Source: Methylococcaceae bacterium (GTDB taxonomy: Bacteria > Pseudomonadota > Gammaproteobacteria > Methylococcales > Methylomonadaceae). Taken from it: DNA of 38,952 bases. Location of the stretch: the NCBI GenBank assembly GCA_021647145.1, contig JAKIVF010000016.1, positions 1 to 38,952 of the forward strand, read 5' to 3'. Both the position numbers and the translations under genes were made by a program. Positions within the stretch are counted from its first letter, which is position 1; each line of letters starts with the position of its first letter. Below the pieces are notes generated by a model that worked only from the letters and a program-made list of their open reading frames with translations, searched no databases and was not told the origin of the DNA. Shown here one piece after another: positions 24,896-33,923 of this stretch.

Positions 24896-25080
24896 TGTAT
24901 TTATTTGTCGACTGAAAATAAAAGCAATCATACCATAGCTTGTTGGGTTCTTTTCTTCACTTTTAATCAAACTTTTTATTAATAATTAAGTAGCACTGAA
25001 AGAATTAAAACAGTTAAAATATATGGTTTCTATTCTCGGACAGCTTCCTAGATTAATAGTATTTTCGTTTAATTAATACC

Positions 25081-26160
25081 ATGCAAAGTAAATTTAACAC
25101 CGATGACTTAAGAATTTGCGAAACCAAAGATGTTGTCGCGCCTGTTCAAGTTCATGATGAAATACCAATCACTAAAGGAGCAGCAAATACTATTTTGCAT
25201 GCACGAAATGATGTTCATAAAGTGTTAACTGGTGAAGACGATCGTTTAATAGTCATTGTTGGACCTTGTTCTATTCATGATGTAGTTGCCGCACAGGAAT
25301 ATGCTGGTTTATTAAAAGCAGTAAAAGAAGATTTACAAAAAGATTTAATTCTCATTATGAGGGTGTATTTTGAAAAGCCGCGCACGACGGTTGGCTGGAA
25401 GGGACTCATTAATGACCCTGATATGGATACAAGTTTTAATATTAATAAAGGTCTTAGAGTTGCTCGTCAGCTATTACTAGATCTAAATAGCTTGGGTGTT
25501 CCTGCGGCGACTGAATATCTTGATCTAATTACACCACAATATATCTCGGATTTGATTTCTTGGGGTGCAATAGGTGCTAGAACTACTGAGAGCCAAGTTC
25601 ATAGAGAGTTAGCTTCAGGCTTGTCTTGTCCTGTTGGTTTTAAAAATGCTACAGATGGCGGAATCAAAATTGCAATTGATGCGATTAATTCTGTTATGAG
25701 ACCCCATCATTTTCTATCGGTGACCAAAGAAGGACGGTCTGCAATTTTTTCTACTACAGGAAATAATGATTCACATATTATTTTACGGGGTGGGAATAAT
25801 GAACCTAATTATGATGCTGTTAATGTTGAAAAAGTAGCAAAAGGCTTGGAGGAATCTGGCTTGCCAGAAAATATTATGATCGATTTTAGCCATGCTAATA
25901 GTTTAAAGCAATATCATCGACAGTTAGTTGTTGCTGAAGATGTAGCTGAACAAATTGCTCATGGAGACCAACGAATAGTAGGTGTTATGGTTGAAAGTCA
26001 TCTTAAGTCTGGCAGACAAGATAGCGTTGAAGGACAGCCATTAATATATGGAAAAAGTATAACTGATGCTTGTTTGGGGTGGGATGATACAGTTAAATTA
26101 TTGAATGATCTGGCTAAGGCTGTTCAAAAACGTAGATTGGGGTTGGAAAAAGAAAAATGA
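25081..26160 (+). CDS. aroG: DAHP synthase, class I (shikimate pathway entry)
   Basis: This 359-residue enzyme condenses phosphoenolpyruvate and erythrose-4-phosphate into DAHP, the first step to aromatic amino acids. Motifs in order are VGPCSIHD (about 60-67), MRVYFEKPRTTVGWKG (about 94-109), WGAIGARTTESQVHRE (about 161-176) and a metal-site region DFSHANSLKQ (about 268-277). Length and motifs place it with AroF/AroG/AroH; which amino acid feeds back on it cannot be read. No clear ribosome site precedes the ATG. Its TGA overlaps the ATG of the thiazole synthase gene, an unusual coupling of aromatic and thiamine synthesis. Confidence 0.95.
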   Translation: MQSKFNTDDLRICETKDVVAPVQVHDEIPITKGAANTILHARNDVHKVLTGEDDRLIVIVGPCSIHDVVAAQEYAGLLKAVKEDLQKDLILIMRVYFEKPRTTVGWKGLINDPDMDTSFNINKGLRVARQLLLDLNSLGVPAATEYLDLITPQYISDLISWGAIGARTTESQVHRELASGLSCPVGFKNATDGGIKIAIDAINSVMRPHHFLSVTKEGRSAIFSTTGNNDSHIILRGGNNEPNYDAVNVEKVAKGLEESGLPENIMIDFSHANSLKQYHRQLVVAEDVAEQIAHGDQRIVGVMVESHLKSGRQDSVEGQPLIYGKSITDACLGWDDTVKLLNDLAKAVQKRRLGLEKEK

Positions 26161-27131
26161 AAATATGTGTGAATGGTGATACGCGTGAATATAACGAAGG
26201 TTCAGCCGTTGTTGATATTGTTGAGAGCTTAGGGCTAGTGGATAAGAGAATAGCTGTTGAGTTGAATAAGGAAATTTTACCTTATGATCAATATAATCAA
26301 AAATTGAATGATAATGATCAGTTAGAAATTGTGCAAGCGATAGGAGGTGGACAAGATGATATGTTTACCATAGCGGGTCAGAAGTTTTCATCACGACTTT
26401 TGGTGGGGACAGGAAAATATAAAGATATGGAAGAAACGCGTTTAGCAATTGAAGCAAGTGGTGCTGAAATTGTAACCGTTGCTCTTCGTAGAACTAATAT
26501 TGGCCAAAATAAGGATGAACCTAATTTACTTGATGTAATATCACCCGATAAATACACTATTTTACCGAATACAGCGGGGTGTTTTACCGCCGAAGATGCA
26601 ATAAGAACGTGTCGTTTAGCAAGGGAATTATTAGAGGGTCACAAGCTGGTTAAATTAGAAGTGTTAGCTGATCAGAAAACTTTATTCCCAGACGTTGCTG
26701 AAACTTTTTCTGCTGCAGAATTATTGGTAAAAGATGGTTTTGATGTCATGGTTTATACTAATGATGATCCAATTGCTGCAAAAAGACTAGAGGATATTGG
26801 CTGTGTTGCCGTTATGCCATTGGCAGCACCTATTGGCTCTGGCTTAGGTATCCGAAATCCATATAATATTTTAACTATAGTTGAGAATGCGACAGTACCT
26901 ATTCTTGTTGATGCGGGTGTAGGAACTGCTTCTGATGCAGCGTTAGCCATGGAGCTAGGTTGTGATGGAGTGCTTATGAATACGGCAATAGCAGCGGCAA
27001 AAAAACCTATCCTTATGGCATCTGCAATGAAAAAAGGTATTCAAGCAGGCAGAGAAGCTTTTTTGGCGGGGCGTATGCCGAAAAAACGATTTGCCTCAGC
27101 ATCTTCTCCTCTTGATGGGTTGTTTTTTTAA
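26157..27131 (+). CDS. thiSG: ThiS-ThiG fusion: sulfur carrier plus thiazole synthase
   Basis: The first 65 residues are ThiS, a ubiquitin-like sulfur carrier ending AIGGG (61-65). From about residue 69 the rest is ThiG, a TIM barrel that builds the thiazole ring of thiamine; K166 in LVKLEVLAD is the likely Schiff-base lysine. Fused ThiS-ThiG proteins are known in proteobacteria. The oddity is that ThiS must expose its Gly-Gly end to be thiocarboxylated, which a fusion hides. The glycine codons form a perfect ribosome site (AGGAGGTG, 26342-26349) 11 bases before an in-frame ATG at 26361, so free ThiG may also be made. Translation of the whole gene is coupled to aroG by a four-base overlap. 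Confidence 0.94.
   Translation: MKICVNGDTREYNEGSAVVDIVESLGLVDKRIAVELNKEILPYDQYNQKLNDNDQLEIVQAIGGGQDDMFTIAGQKFSSRLLVGTGKYKDMEETRLAIEASGAEIVTVALRRTNIGQNKDEPNLLDVISPDKYTILPNTAGCFTAEDAIRTCRLARELLEGHKLVKLEVLADQKTLFPDVAETFSAAELLVKDGFDVMVYTNDDPIAAKRLEDIGCVAVMPLAAPIGSGLGIRNPYNILTIVENATVPILVDAGVGTASDAALAMELGCDGVLMNTAIAAAKKPILMASAMKKGIQAGREAFLAGRMPKKRFASASSPLDGLFF
26342..26363 (+). promoter_or_regulatory. Internal ribosome site and possible ThiG start
   Basis: AGGAGGTG at 26342-26349 is a perfect Shine-Dalgarno match lying in the Gly-Gly-Gly codons of the ThiS part. The in-frame ATG at 26361 coincides with the start of the ThiG domain. The 11-base gap is longer than ideal but workable. It could equally be a by-product of glycine codons. 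Confidence 0.45.
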
Positions 27132-27171
27132 AGTTGACCCTTTAAAGATACTAAAGGTAACTAATTTATAA

Positions 27172-27864
27172 ATGACCTTTCCAGAAAAAAATGCTCACCC
27201 AAGAATTAAGAGTTATATCCTTCGCCAGGGGCGGGCAACTTCAGGGCAGCAAAATGCTATTGATAAGGTTTGGGGGCATTACTGTTTAGACCCCTCTAAA
27301 ACCTATGATTACACAAAAATTTTTGGCCGGAATGCTCCGCTTGTTGTTGAAATTGGTTTTGGTAATGGTAGCAGTCTTGCTGAAATGGCCTGTGCAAACC
27401 CTGATATAAATTATCTAGGTCTCGAAGTTCATCGACCAGGAGTTGGGCACTTAATGTTGTTACTCGAAGAAAAAGAGATAACCAACGTGAAGATTTATCA
27501 TTTTGATGCCATTGAAATTTTGGAGCAGAAGATTCCCGATCAGTTATTAGCAGGTGTTCATCTATTTTTCCCTGATCCATGGCAAAAAAGGAAACATCAT
27601 AAGCGGCGTATTGTTCGCCCTAGTTTTGTTCAACTTTTAAATAAGAAGCTGAAAAAAGGAGGGTATTTTCATACAGCAACTGACTGGGAACATTATGCAA
27701 AAGAAATGATCAAGATTTTGTCATCCTCTACTAATGGATTGGTAAATATAAATGAAGAGGGTGGTTTTTGTCCGCGCCCGGAATATAGGCCGCTCACAAA
27801 ATTCGAAAACCGCGGCTTACTATTGGGTCATGGTGTGTGGGATTTAATTTTTAAGAAAAGATAG
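27172..27864 (+). CDS. trmB: tRNA (guanine-N7)-methyltransferase TrmB
   Basis: This 230-residue enzyme adds the m7G46 modification to tRNAs using S-adenosylmethionine. Motifs are RIKSYILRQGR near the start, the SAM-binding VVEIGFGNGSSLAEMA (about 58-73), LGLEVHRPGVG (about 83-93), and the family signature VHLFFPDPWQKRKHHKRRIV (about 129-148). Family length is normal. It lies 40 bases after the ThiS-ThiG gene on the same strand, so co-transcription is likely. It converges with the dynamin gene across 28 bases. Confidence 0.95.
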   Translation: MTFPEKNAHPRIKSYILRQGRATSGQQNAIDKVWGHYCLDPSKTYDYTKIFGRNAPLVVEIGFGNGSSLAEMACANPDINYLGLEVHRPGVGHLMLLLEEKEITNVKIYHFDAIEILEQKIPDQLLAGVHLFFPDPWQKRKHHKRRIVRPSFVQLLNKKLKKGGYFHTATDWEHYAKEMIKILSSSTNGLVNINEEGGFCPRPEYRPLTKFENRGLLLGHGVWDLIFKKR

Positions 27865-27892
27865 TAACTATTTTTAGTGAAGTAATATTAAA

Positions 27893-29842
27893 TTATGCCG
27901 CTGCAACAATTGGTTCGGGCTGGGTTAGCTTTAAACGCATTGACTTGATAATCATAACTAGCTCTTTCCTTTGGGCTTTTAATGGCTCTAATTCTTCTTC
28001 TAGATTTGCTATGCTTTCCGCCACAGATCCTTTAGATTCACTTATTTTTCTAAGCATATGTAAGCGACTTTCTATTTGCTTCTTATGATCTTTTATTTGA
28101 TGCATTAACGGTGTTAAAACGCTTTTGCACCATGACAAAGCATCACGTTGTGCTTGGTTTAATATGTTTCTAGCTTTAGTGATTAGCGTATTATAAAGCT
28201 TGTTTATCACTAAGCTTTGTTCAGTCATCGTGGTTTTTGAACTGCTTCGGAATGCTTCACCTGCTTCAAATATTTGTTCTAATTCAAATTGATACTGCTT
28301 GATTGAAAATAATTGGGGTTCGATTTCTTTAAAGCCGTATTCATCCTGAAATTTTTTATGAATCGCTTTAACCAAGAGGCGTGTCTCATTGGTCGTATCA
28401 ACCGAATCTTGTAATAAATCACTAAGATCATCAAATAAGAGGCGAATATTTTGCTTCATTCCATAAGTCGTTAAGCTTTTAGACATATCTTCCTTGGTTT
28501 TTTTGATAATCGCATCAAACTTATCATTTGAAAAAGAGGCGATTAATTTTTTTGCTTGTACTGCAAAAACTTTTCGGCTTGCCTGAAAATTTTCGACATT
28601 AGTCATATAGGCATTTTGTCTATCCCTGGTTTCTGCCATTAGTTTGCCAGTCATTTCATGGTTATCAAAATCAACTTTCTTAAACTCATTAAGTTGAGCT
28701 TGCGCACCAGATAATTTTGTTTCGGTTAAACTGAGTGACTCAGAAACTAAAAAACCAATGTCTTTGTTGACTGTTTCCATCAATATATTTCGACGTTGAT
28801 CCAAAATATCTTCTGACAAAAAGTTTTCTAAAATAGTTAGCCGGCTTCTTTCTAGCAATGGAGCATCAGATTTAACCTTTCCTAGTAAAGCTTGTTTAGC
28901 TGATACTGGAAAAACAAACTTTTCCTCTAAATTTAAAAGTGATGCTGATGATTTGATTTGTTTAAGAATAGACTCCTCATAACCTTCTTCTCCAGAAAGG
29001 TCATCCCACATAGAGTCAATCTTATTCATGACTACGGCTAAACCTTGTTTATTATTGCCTCTTGAATTACAAACATGGTTCCGCCACATATCCATATCAC
29101 TTTTAGTGACGCCCGTATCTGCGGCTAATACAAAAATGATAGCCTGTGCACTAGGTAACAAACTTAATGTTAATTCTGGTTCTGTACCTAACGCATTTAA
29201 CCCTGGGGTATCAAGAATGCATAAGCCTTCTTTTAGCAAGGGATGAGGAAAACTTATCATTGCATGACGCCAGCGGGGTATTTCGACTGACTCAGGGTTG
29301 ATAATGCCTTGTTCTGCTGCTTGACGTTCGTTCCATAAACCTAATTTGTCGGCAGTATCTTTATCGACTTGTTTTGTTGAAATAAGTGCTTTAAAAGCCT
29401 CCTGCATTTGGGCTGGAGATTCACTATCCAGATCTATCTTGGTCCATAGCTCAGGATTTTGCTTGTATTCGATTAGCGAGGTATTTTCTAATCGGGTTTC
29501 TATATCTAATAACCGAATATAACTACCTTCTGAGTCATAAAATAATTCAGTAGGACACATTGTTGTTCTTCCTACTGCAGAAGGTAATAATCTTACGCCC
29601 GTCTCAGCAAAAAAGAGAGCATTAATTAGTTCAGTTTTTCCTCTGGAAAATTCGGCTACAAATGCAAGTGTAATTTTATCTGTTTTTAGACCATCTACAA
29701 TATTTAAAATGGTGTCAGTACTATGCGGATCGCTTAGTTTATATCGAATACGCCATTCTTGGTACATTTCAATTGCTTCATGCAATCGTTTTCGCCATTG
29801 GGTATATTCATGTAAATGTTCTTTAAAATATAAATTACTCAT
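27893..29842 (-). CDS. Bacterial dynamin-like GTPase
   Basis: From the ATG at 29840-29842 the protein has 649 residues. The N-terminal GTPase domain has a P-loop AEFSRGKT (G68-K69-T70), a switch threonine region (VGRTTMCPTELFY), DTPGLNALG (G3) and NKID (G4). Long helical segments follow (about 350-640), as in bacterial dynamins. Such proteins act on membranes, in fusion, stress repair or phage defence. No transmembrane paddle helix is obvious. The ATG is preferred over the upstream start at 29905 because AAGG lies before it and the extra residues look non-conserved. It is a stand-alone gene; dynamins acting in defence often come in pairs, which is not seen here. Confidence 0.87.
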   Translation of the reverse strand: MSNLYFKEHLHEYTQWRKRLHEAIEMYQEWRIRYKLSDPHSTDTILNIVDGLKTDKITLAFVAEFSRGKTELINALFFAETGVRLLPSAVGRTTMCPTELFYDSEGSYIRLLDIETRLENTSLIEYKQNPELWTKIDLDSESPAQMQEAFKALISTKQVDKDTADKLGLWNERQAAEQGIINPESVEIPRWRHAMISFPHPLLKEGLCILDTPGLNALGTEPELTLSLLPSAQAIIFVLAADTGVTKSDMDMWRNHVCNSRGNNKQGLAVVMNKIDSMWDDLSGEEGYEESILKQIKSSASLLNLEEKFVFPVSAKQALLGKVKSDAPLLERSRLTILENFLSEDILDQRRNILMETVNKDIGFLVSESLSLTETKLSGAQAQLNEFKKVDFDNHEMTGKLMAETRDRQNAYMTNVENFQASRKVFAVQAKKLIASFSNDKFDAIIKKTKEDMSKSLTTYGMKQNIRLLFDDLSDLLQDSVDTTNETRLLVKAIHKKFQDEYGFKEIEPQLFSIKQYQFELEQIFEAGEAFRSSSKTTMTEQSLVINKLYNTLITKARNILNQAQRDALSWCKSVLTPLMHQIKDHKKQIESRLHMLRKISESKGSVAESIANLEEELEPLKAQRKELVMIIKSMRLKLTQPEPIVAAA

Positions 29843-29983
29843 GCCTAGCCTTTTAGTATGCCGACTTTCCTTAAAATAAAAAAAGGATATATCATTTTTA
29901 AACAATTGTAGTCGAAAAATGAAGATCTGTTAAATTTTTGATAAGTTTACCCACTGGTTCGAATTTTTCATACCAAAAAAATT

Positions 29984-30622
29984 TTAAACACCGTAATTTA
30001 AGCGATATTGCTTAATTAATTCTAGTTGTTTTGTAGAACTTTTATCTAGTTCTAAAAAAGCAATAATATTACTAAGTGAGATTATTGATATTACTGGTAA
30101 TCCAAACTGGTCGTTGATTTCTTGAATTGCAGATGAATTGTCTTTTCCTGTTTCTTGTCTATCCAAAGCAATTAAAACCCCAGCTGGAGTTGCATTCATG
30201 TTCTTTATAATTTCAACTGATTCTCTAACCGATATTCCTGCAGTAATGACATCATCAATGATTAAAACCCTTCCCTTTAAAGAGCTTCCGACAATAAGAC
30301 CTCCTTCACCATGGTCTTTAACTTCTTTCCTGTTAAAAGCAAAAAGGATATCCTGTTTAAGTTTAGAGTAAGCTATTGACGTAGCACTTACTAGAGGGAT
30401 TCCCTTGTATGCAGGACCGTATAGCATATCTATTTCAAGTTTAGACTCTAATAATGTTTGTGCATAAAATTGCCCTAGTTTACCTAATTTTTCACCAGAG
30501 TTAAATAATCCAGTATTAAAAAAATAAGGACTGATTCTGCCCGATTTTAATTTAAACTCCCCAAATTTAAGGACATTGCAATCTAATGCATATTGAATAA
30601 ACTGTTTTTGATAATCAAGCAC
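29984..30622 (-). CDS. pyrE: Orotate phosphoribosyltransferase
   Basis: This 212-residue enzyme joins orotate to PRPP in pyrimidine synthesis. It has the usual start (YALDCNVLKFGEFKLKSGRISPYF), AYKGIPL, the flexible loop lysines (FNRKEVKDHGEGG) and the PRPP-binding VLIIDDVITAG (about 120-130). Length matches E. coli PyrE. It is on the minus strand, 97 bases after the end of hemW. No attenuator like that of the rph-pyrE operon was seen upstream. Confidence 0.95.
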   Translation of the reverse strand: MLDYQKQFIQYALDCNVLKFGEFKLKSGRISPYFFNTGLFNSGEKLGKLGQFYAQTLLESKLEIDMLYGPAYKGIPLVSATSIAYSKLKQDILFAFNRKEVKDHGEGGLIVGSSLKGRVLIIDDVITAGISVRESVEIIKNMNATPAGVLIALDRQETGKDNSSAIQEINDQFGLPVISIISLSNIIAFLELDKSSTKQLELIKQYRLNYGV

Positions 30623-30719
30623 AATATAGTTTTAAGTAGTTGGGATTATTTAAAAATAAGCCTCAATTGTTTAGTCATTGTAGAGTTATCCATATTACAG
30701 TAACTTTGATAAAATTTCG

Positions 30720-31847
30720 CTAATTTATGAACTTTTTTAATATTTCATCAAGAAAATTCCAGCCTTTTTCAGTACAAAAGTAAGTATTATCTTTTTTTGT
30801 TAATAGGTTTTGAGTTACACAGCTTGATAATGCTGGTTCTAAGGTAGATATATCAAGTCCTGTAGATATTTGAAAATGTCTAAGACTAAAACCAGTTTTA
30901 AGACGGAGTTGGTTCATTAAAAATTCTAAAGGTAACTCTTCAGCAGATATTTTAGTTAATGAAGCAGTTTTGTTTTTTAAATAATGTTCAGGACTTTTAG
31001 CTTTTAGGCTTCGAATTATGTTTGTTGGAGGTAAAAGGCTGAGCTTTCCATGCGCTCCTGCACCGATACCTAAATAATCTCCAAATTTCCAATAATTTAA
31101 ATTGTGTTGGCAATAGGCATTTTCTTTGGCATAGGCAGAAATTTCATATTGCATGTAACCATGTTCTGAAAGTAATGCCTGACATTTTATTTGTCCATTA
31201 AAAATATCATCATCTTTAGGTAAAACGGGAGGGAATTTGTGGAAGTAGGTATTCGGCTCTAAGGTTAGTTGATAAAAAGAAATATGGCTCGGGTGCATTT
31301 TTATTGCTGTTTTGACATCGTCGGTCATTTCCTGAATTGACTGATTGGGTAATCCAAACATTAAATCAAGATTAATATTGTCAAAACCAGCTTTATGGGC
31401 AATCTTAATAGCGGTTATAGCTTCTTCTGCTGAATGAACCCGACCTAGTTTTTCTAAATGGTGGTTGTTAAAGCTTTGGATGCCTATTGAAAGCCTGTTA
31501 ATGCCAATGTTACGATAATCAGAAAATTTCTGACTTTCAAAAGTTCCGGGGTTTGCTTCTAATGTAATTTCAAGGTTTTTTTTGAGAGGTATCAATTTAG
31601 CTATGCCTCTCAGTAAATGATCAAAACTAGAGGCTGAAAATAAACTGGGTGTTCCTCCACCGATAAAAATGCTACTAATAGTTTTGGCTGTATTGAGTAG
31701 TTTAAGGTCTTGCTGTAAATCATTAAGTAATGTCTCAATGTATTGCTGTTCTGGTGCTTCTGATTTAAGAGCATGCGAATTAAAATCACAGTAAGGACAT
31801 TTTTTAATACACCAGGGGATATGAATATATAGGCCTAAAGAGTTCAA
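30720..31847 (-). CDS. hemW: Radical-SAM heme chaperone HemW
   Basis: This 375-residue protein has the radical-SAM cluster motif C13-x3-C17-x2-C20 in WCIKKCPYCDF right at the N-terminus, followed by FIGGGTPSLF (about 62-71) and RLSIGIQSFNNHHLEKLGR (about 130-148). HemW proteins look like coproporphyrinogen oxidase HemN but carry heme to target enzymes; the residue after the cluster motif is not Cys, and the length is short, both favouring HemW. The start overlaps the stop of the FAH-family gene by four bases, so the two are co-translated. RdgB, its frequent neighbour, is absent. Confidence 0.92.
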   Translation of the reverse strand: MNSLGLYIHIPWCIKKCPYCDFNSHALKSEAPEQQYIETLLNDLQQDLKLLNTAKTISSIFIGGGTPSLFSASSFDHLLRGIAKLIPLKKNLEITLEANPGTFESQKFSDYRNIGINRLSIGIQSFNNHHLEKLGRVHSAEEAITAIKIAHKAGFDNINLDLMFGLPNQSIQEMTDDVKTAIKMHPSHISFYQLTLEPNTYFHKFPPVLPKDDDIFNGQIKCQALLSEHGYMQYEISAYAKENAYCQHNLNYWKFGDYLGIGAGAHGKLSLLPPTNIIRSLKAKSPEHYLKNKTASLTKISAEELPLEFLMNQLRLKTGFSLRHFQISTGLDISTLEPALSSCVTQNLLTKKDNTYFCTEKGWNFLDEILKKFIN

Positions 31848-32710
31848 AATTGGCTTGCCGGTTCTTCAATGACTGGATTCGATAAGGTTCCAATTCCTTC
31901 GATTTCAATTTTAACCGTTTGTCCTGGTTTCATATATCCACGTGGTTTCATCTTAACACCTACACCGCTAGGGGTTCCTGTGGCAATAACATCCCCAGGT
32001 TCTAATGTCATTGCTTTTGATAGATATTCCACCATCTCAAAGCAATTGAAAATCATGTGTTTAGTATTAGAGTCCTGTCTTAGTTCGTCATCAATCCAGG
32101 TATTTATGTTTAAATTATGAGGGTCTTCAATTTCGTCTGAAGTAACAATCCATGGCCCCATTGGGCCGTGCGTATCAAAAGATTTCCCTAACATCCAGGT
32201 TGGTGAACGGATTTGCCAGTCGCGTACCGATACATCATTAACGATAGTATACCCGGCAATAACTTGGTTTGCTTTTTCTAAAGGAACATGACGGCAACGT
32301 TGACCAATAATAAAAGCAAGTTCGCCCTCATAATCTAATTTATCAGAGACCATGGGGCGGTGAATTGCCATTCCATTACCAATAACACAACTACTTTGCT
32401 TAGTGAAAAATTGTGGGTATTGTGGTTTTTCCAACTGTGTTTCATTTATGTGATCCGCGTAGTTAAGTGCAATCCCTAAAAATTTTCCTGGTCTAGGAAC
32501 TGGAGCTTGAAGTTTTACATTCGATAAAGGAATACGATTTTCTCCACTGTTTATTAGCTTTTTTAAAGCCTGTTTTGCTGGTTCTCCTTGATTTAAAAAA
32601 TCAATAATATTGTTTGGAATTCCAAAATTTCCTTCGCATGAGATAACTTCATCAGTAATAACTGCACCTAGGTGCATGGAATTATTATTGAGAAATGTTA
32701 TGAGTTTCAT
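31844..32710 (-). CDS. Fumarylacetoacetate hydrolase-family protein
   Basis: This 288-residue protein has the FAH fold. LGIALNYADHINE opens the catalytic domain (about 78), and the metal ligands lie in DYEGELAFIIG and NDVSVRDWQ. GKSFDTHGPMGPWIVT and PGDVIATGTPSGVG follow. Family members hydrolyse or decarboxylate beta-diketo or ring-opened acids (for example ureidoglycolate lyase-like, fumarylpyruvate hydrolase, oxaloacetate decarboxylase). The substrate cannot be read from the sequence. No aromatic-degradation genes are nearby. Coupling to hemW may be a convenience of spacing only. Confidence 0.88.
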   Translation of the reverse strand: MKLITFLNNNSMHLGAVITDEVISCEGNFGIPNNIIDFLNQGEPAKQALKKLINSGENRIPLSNVKLQAPVPRPGKFLGIALNYADHINETQLEKPQYPQFFTKQSSCVIGNGMAIHRPMVSDKLDYEGELAFIIGQRCRHVPLEKANQVIAGYTIVNDVSVRDWQIRSPTWMLGKSFDTHGPMGPWIVTSDEIEDPHNLNINTWIDDELRQDSNTKHMIFNCFEMVEYLSKAMTLEPGDVIATGTPSGVGVKMKPRGYMKPGQTVKIEIEGIGTLSNPVIEEPASQF

Positions 32711-32851
32711 TTTTTGGTTAAAAAAAGACTGTTAGATATAATATAAGATAATATAAGGTAACACAGGAAATGTCTGCATAGATTGTATATTTTATAATTA
32801 ATACTAAACTTAAGATTAATTGAAAATTTTGTCTGTGGGTTGAATTGAACT

Positions 32852-33853
32852 GTGGTTATAAACAAAGCTAAATGTGTTTTTTTTATATTTCTGAGCTTAT
32901 TGGTAACGAGCGCAGAAGCTAAGTCAACAAAAAAAATGTATCGCTGGATAAACGATGATAACAAAGTCTCTTTTTCTGATCAGATGCCACCGGATCAAAT
33001 TAAACATAGAAGAGAAACTTTAAATAAACATGCTCGTGTGATTGATGTCGTTGAACAAGAGAAAACAAAAGCACAGCAAGCACTGGAGAAACGTTTAGTA
33101 AAGTTACGCATTCAACAGCAAGCTATTCTTCAAAAACAAAAAATTAAAGATAAGGTTTTATTGACTACTTTTCGTAATCAAGAAGATATAGAGTTAGCTT
33201 TAAAAGGGAAGATGCTGGCTTTAGATGGGCAAAGAAAAGTTGTCCAGGGTAATTTAGATCGGCTAAACAAGCAATTGAGGCAACAACAGAAAAGAGCCGC
33301 TCAATATGAGCGTGATGGACATCAGGTTCCTAAAAAAATTAGGGATGATATTTCATCCAGCAAAATGCAAATTGAAATGACATTGATTGAAATTTCTAAG
33401 AAATTTGAAAATAAGCGAAATACTAGAAAGAAATTTGAAGAAGATATTGCCCGATTTACCTTTTTAACTCAATCAAAGGTCAATAGCCATGTTCTTACCC
33501 GTAAGACAGCAGAATCAAAGGCTGAAACTGAATTAGGGGTTTATATTTGTGAGACTAATAAAATATGTGATAGAGCTTGGGTATATGCTAAACAGTTTAT
33601 AAATACTTATTCTACGACAGATTTATATGTAGAAAATGAGCGACTGATTATGAGTAAAGATCCATCGAGGAATACTGATTTAAGTTTGTCTGTATCTAAA
33701 ATGAATGTAGATAATAATAAATATCAGTTATTTCTTGATATTCGATGTTACAAATCATCTCTTGGAAAGGATTTATGTGCAGGTGTGGAGGCAAGGCATA
33801 TCAGACATTCTTTTAGTGACTATATTAAGTCTGCTTTAAAGGCAGAAATTTGA
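32852..33853 (+). CDS. DUF4124-containing exported protein
   Basis: This 333-residue protein begins at GTG, has an export signal (about 1-23, cut near AEA), then MYRWINDDNKVSFSDQMPPD (about 29-48), the short beta-rich DUF4124 module common in gammaproteobacterial envelope proteins. A long charged coiled coil follows (about 65-215, rich in Lys, Gln and Glu). The C-terminal domain has three cysteines and is otherwise unfamiliar. The function is unknown. The promoter region is shared with the divergent FAH-family gene. No good ribosome site is visible. Confidence 0.78.
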   Translation: MVINKAKCVFFIFLSLLVTSAEAKSTKKMYRWINDDNKVSFSDQMPPDQIKHRRETLNKHARVIDVVEQEKTKAQQALEKRLVKLRIQQQAILQKQKIKDKVLLTTFRNQEDIELALKGKMLALDGQRKVVQGNLDRLNKQLRQQQKRAAQYERDGHQVPKKIRDDISSSKMQIEMTLIEISKKFENKRNTRKKFEEDIARFTFLTQSKVNSHVLTRKTAESKAETELGVYICETNKICDRAWVYAKQFINTYSTTDLYVENERLIMSKDPSRNTDLSLSVSKMNVDNNKYQLFLDIRCYKSSLGKDLCAGVEARHIRHSFSDYIKSALKAEI

Positions 33854-33923
33854 GGATATAAATTTTGTTTTAAATGGAAAGTGGAAAAAAAATAATTTAC
33901 ATTCTTTTCTCATTTCCCATTCC

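Noticed and set aside
24971..25080. TPP or other riboswitch before aroG-thiSG
   Set aside because: No conserved TPP core (CTGAGA, ACCTGA) was found by eye.
32711..32851. Short AT-rich tandem pattern (ATAATATAAG) between divergent genes
   Set aside because: Two imperfect copies only; explained by low-complexity promoter sequence.
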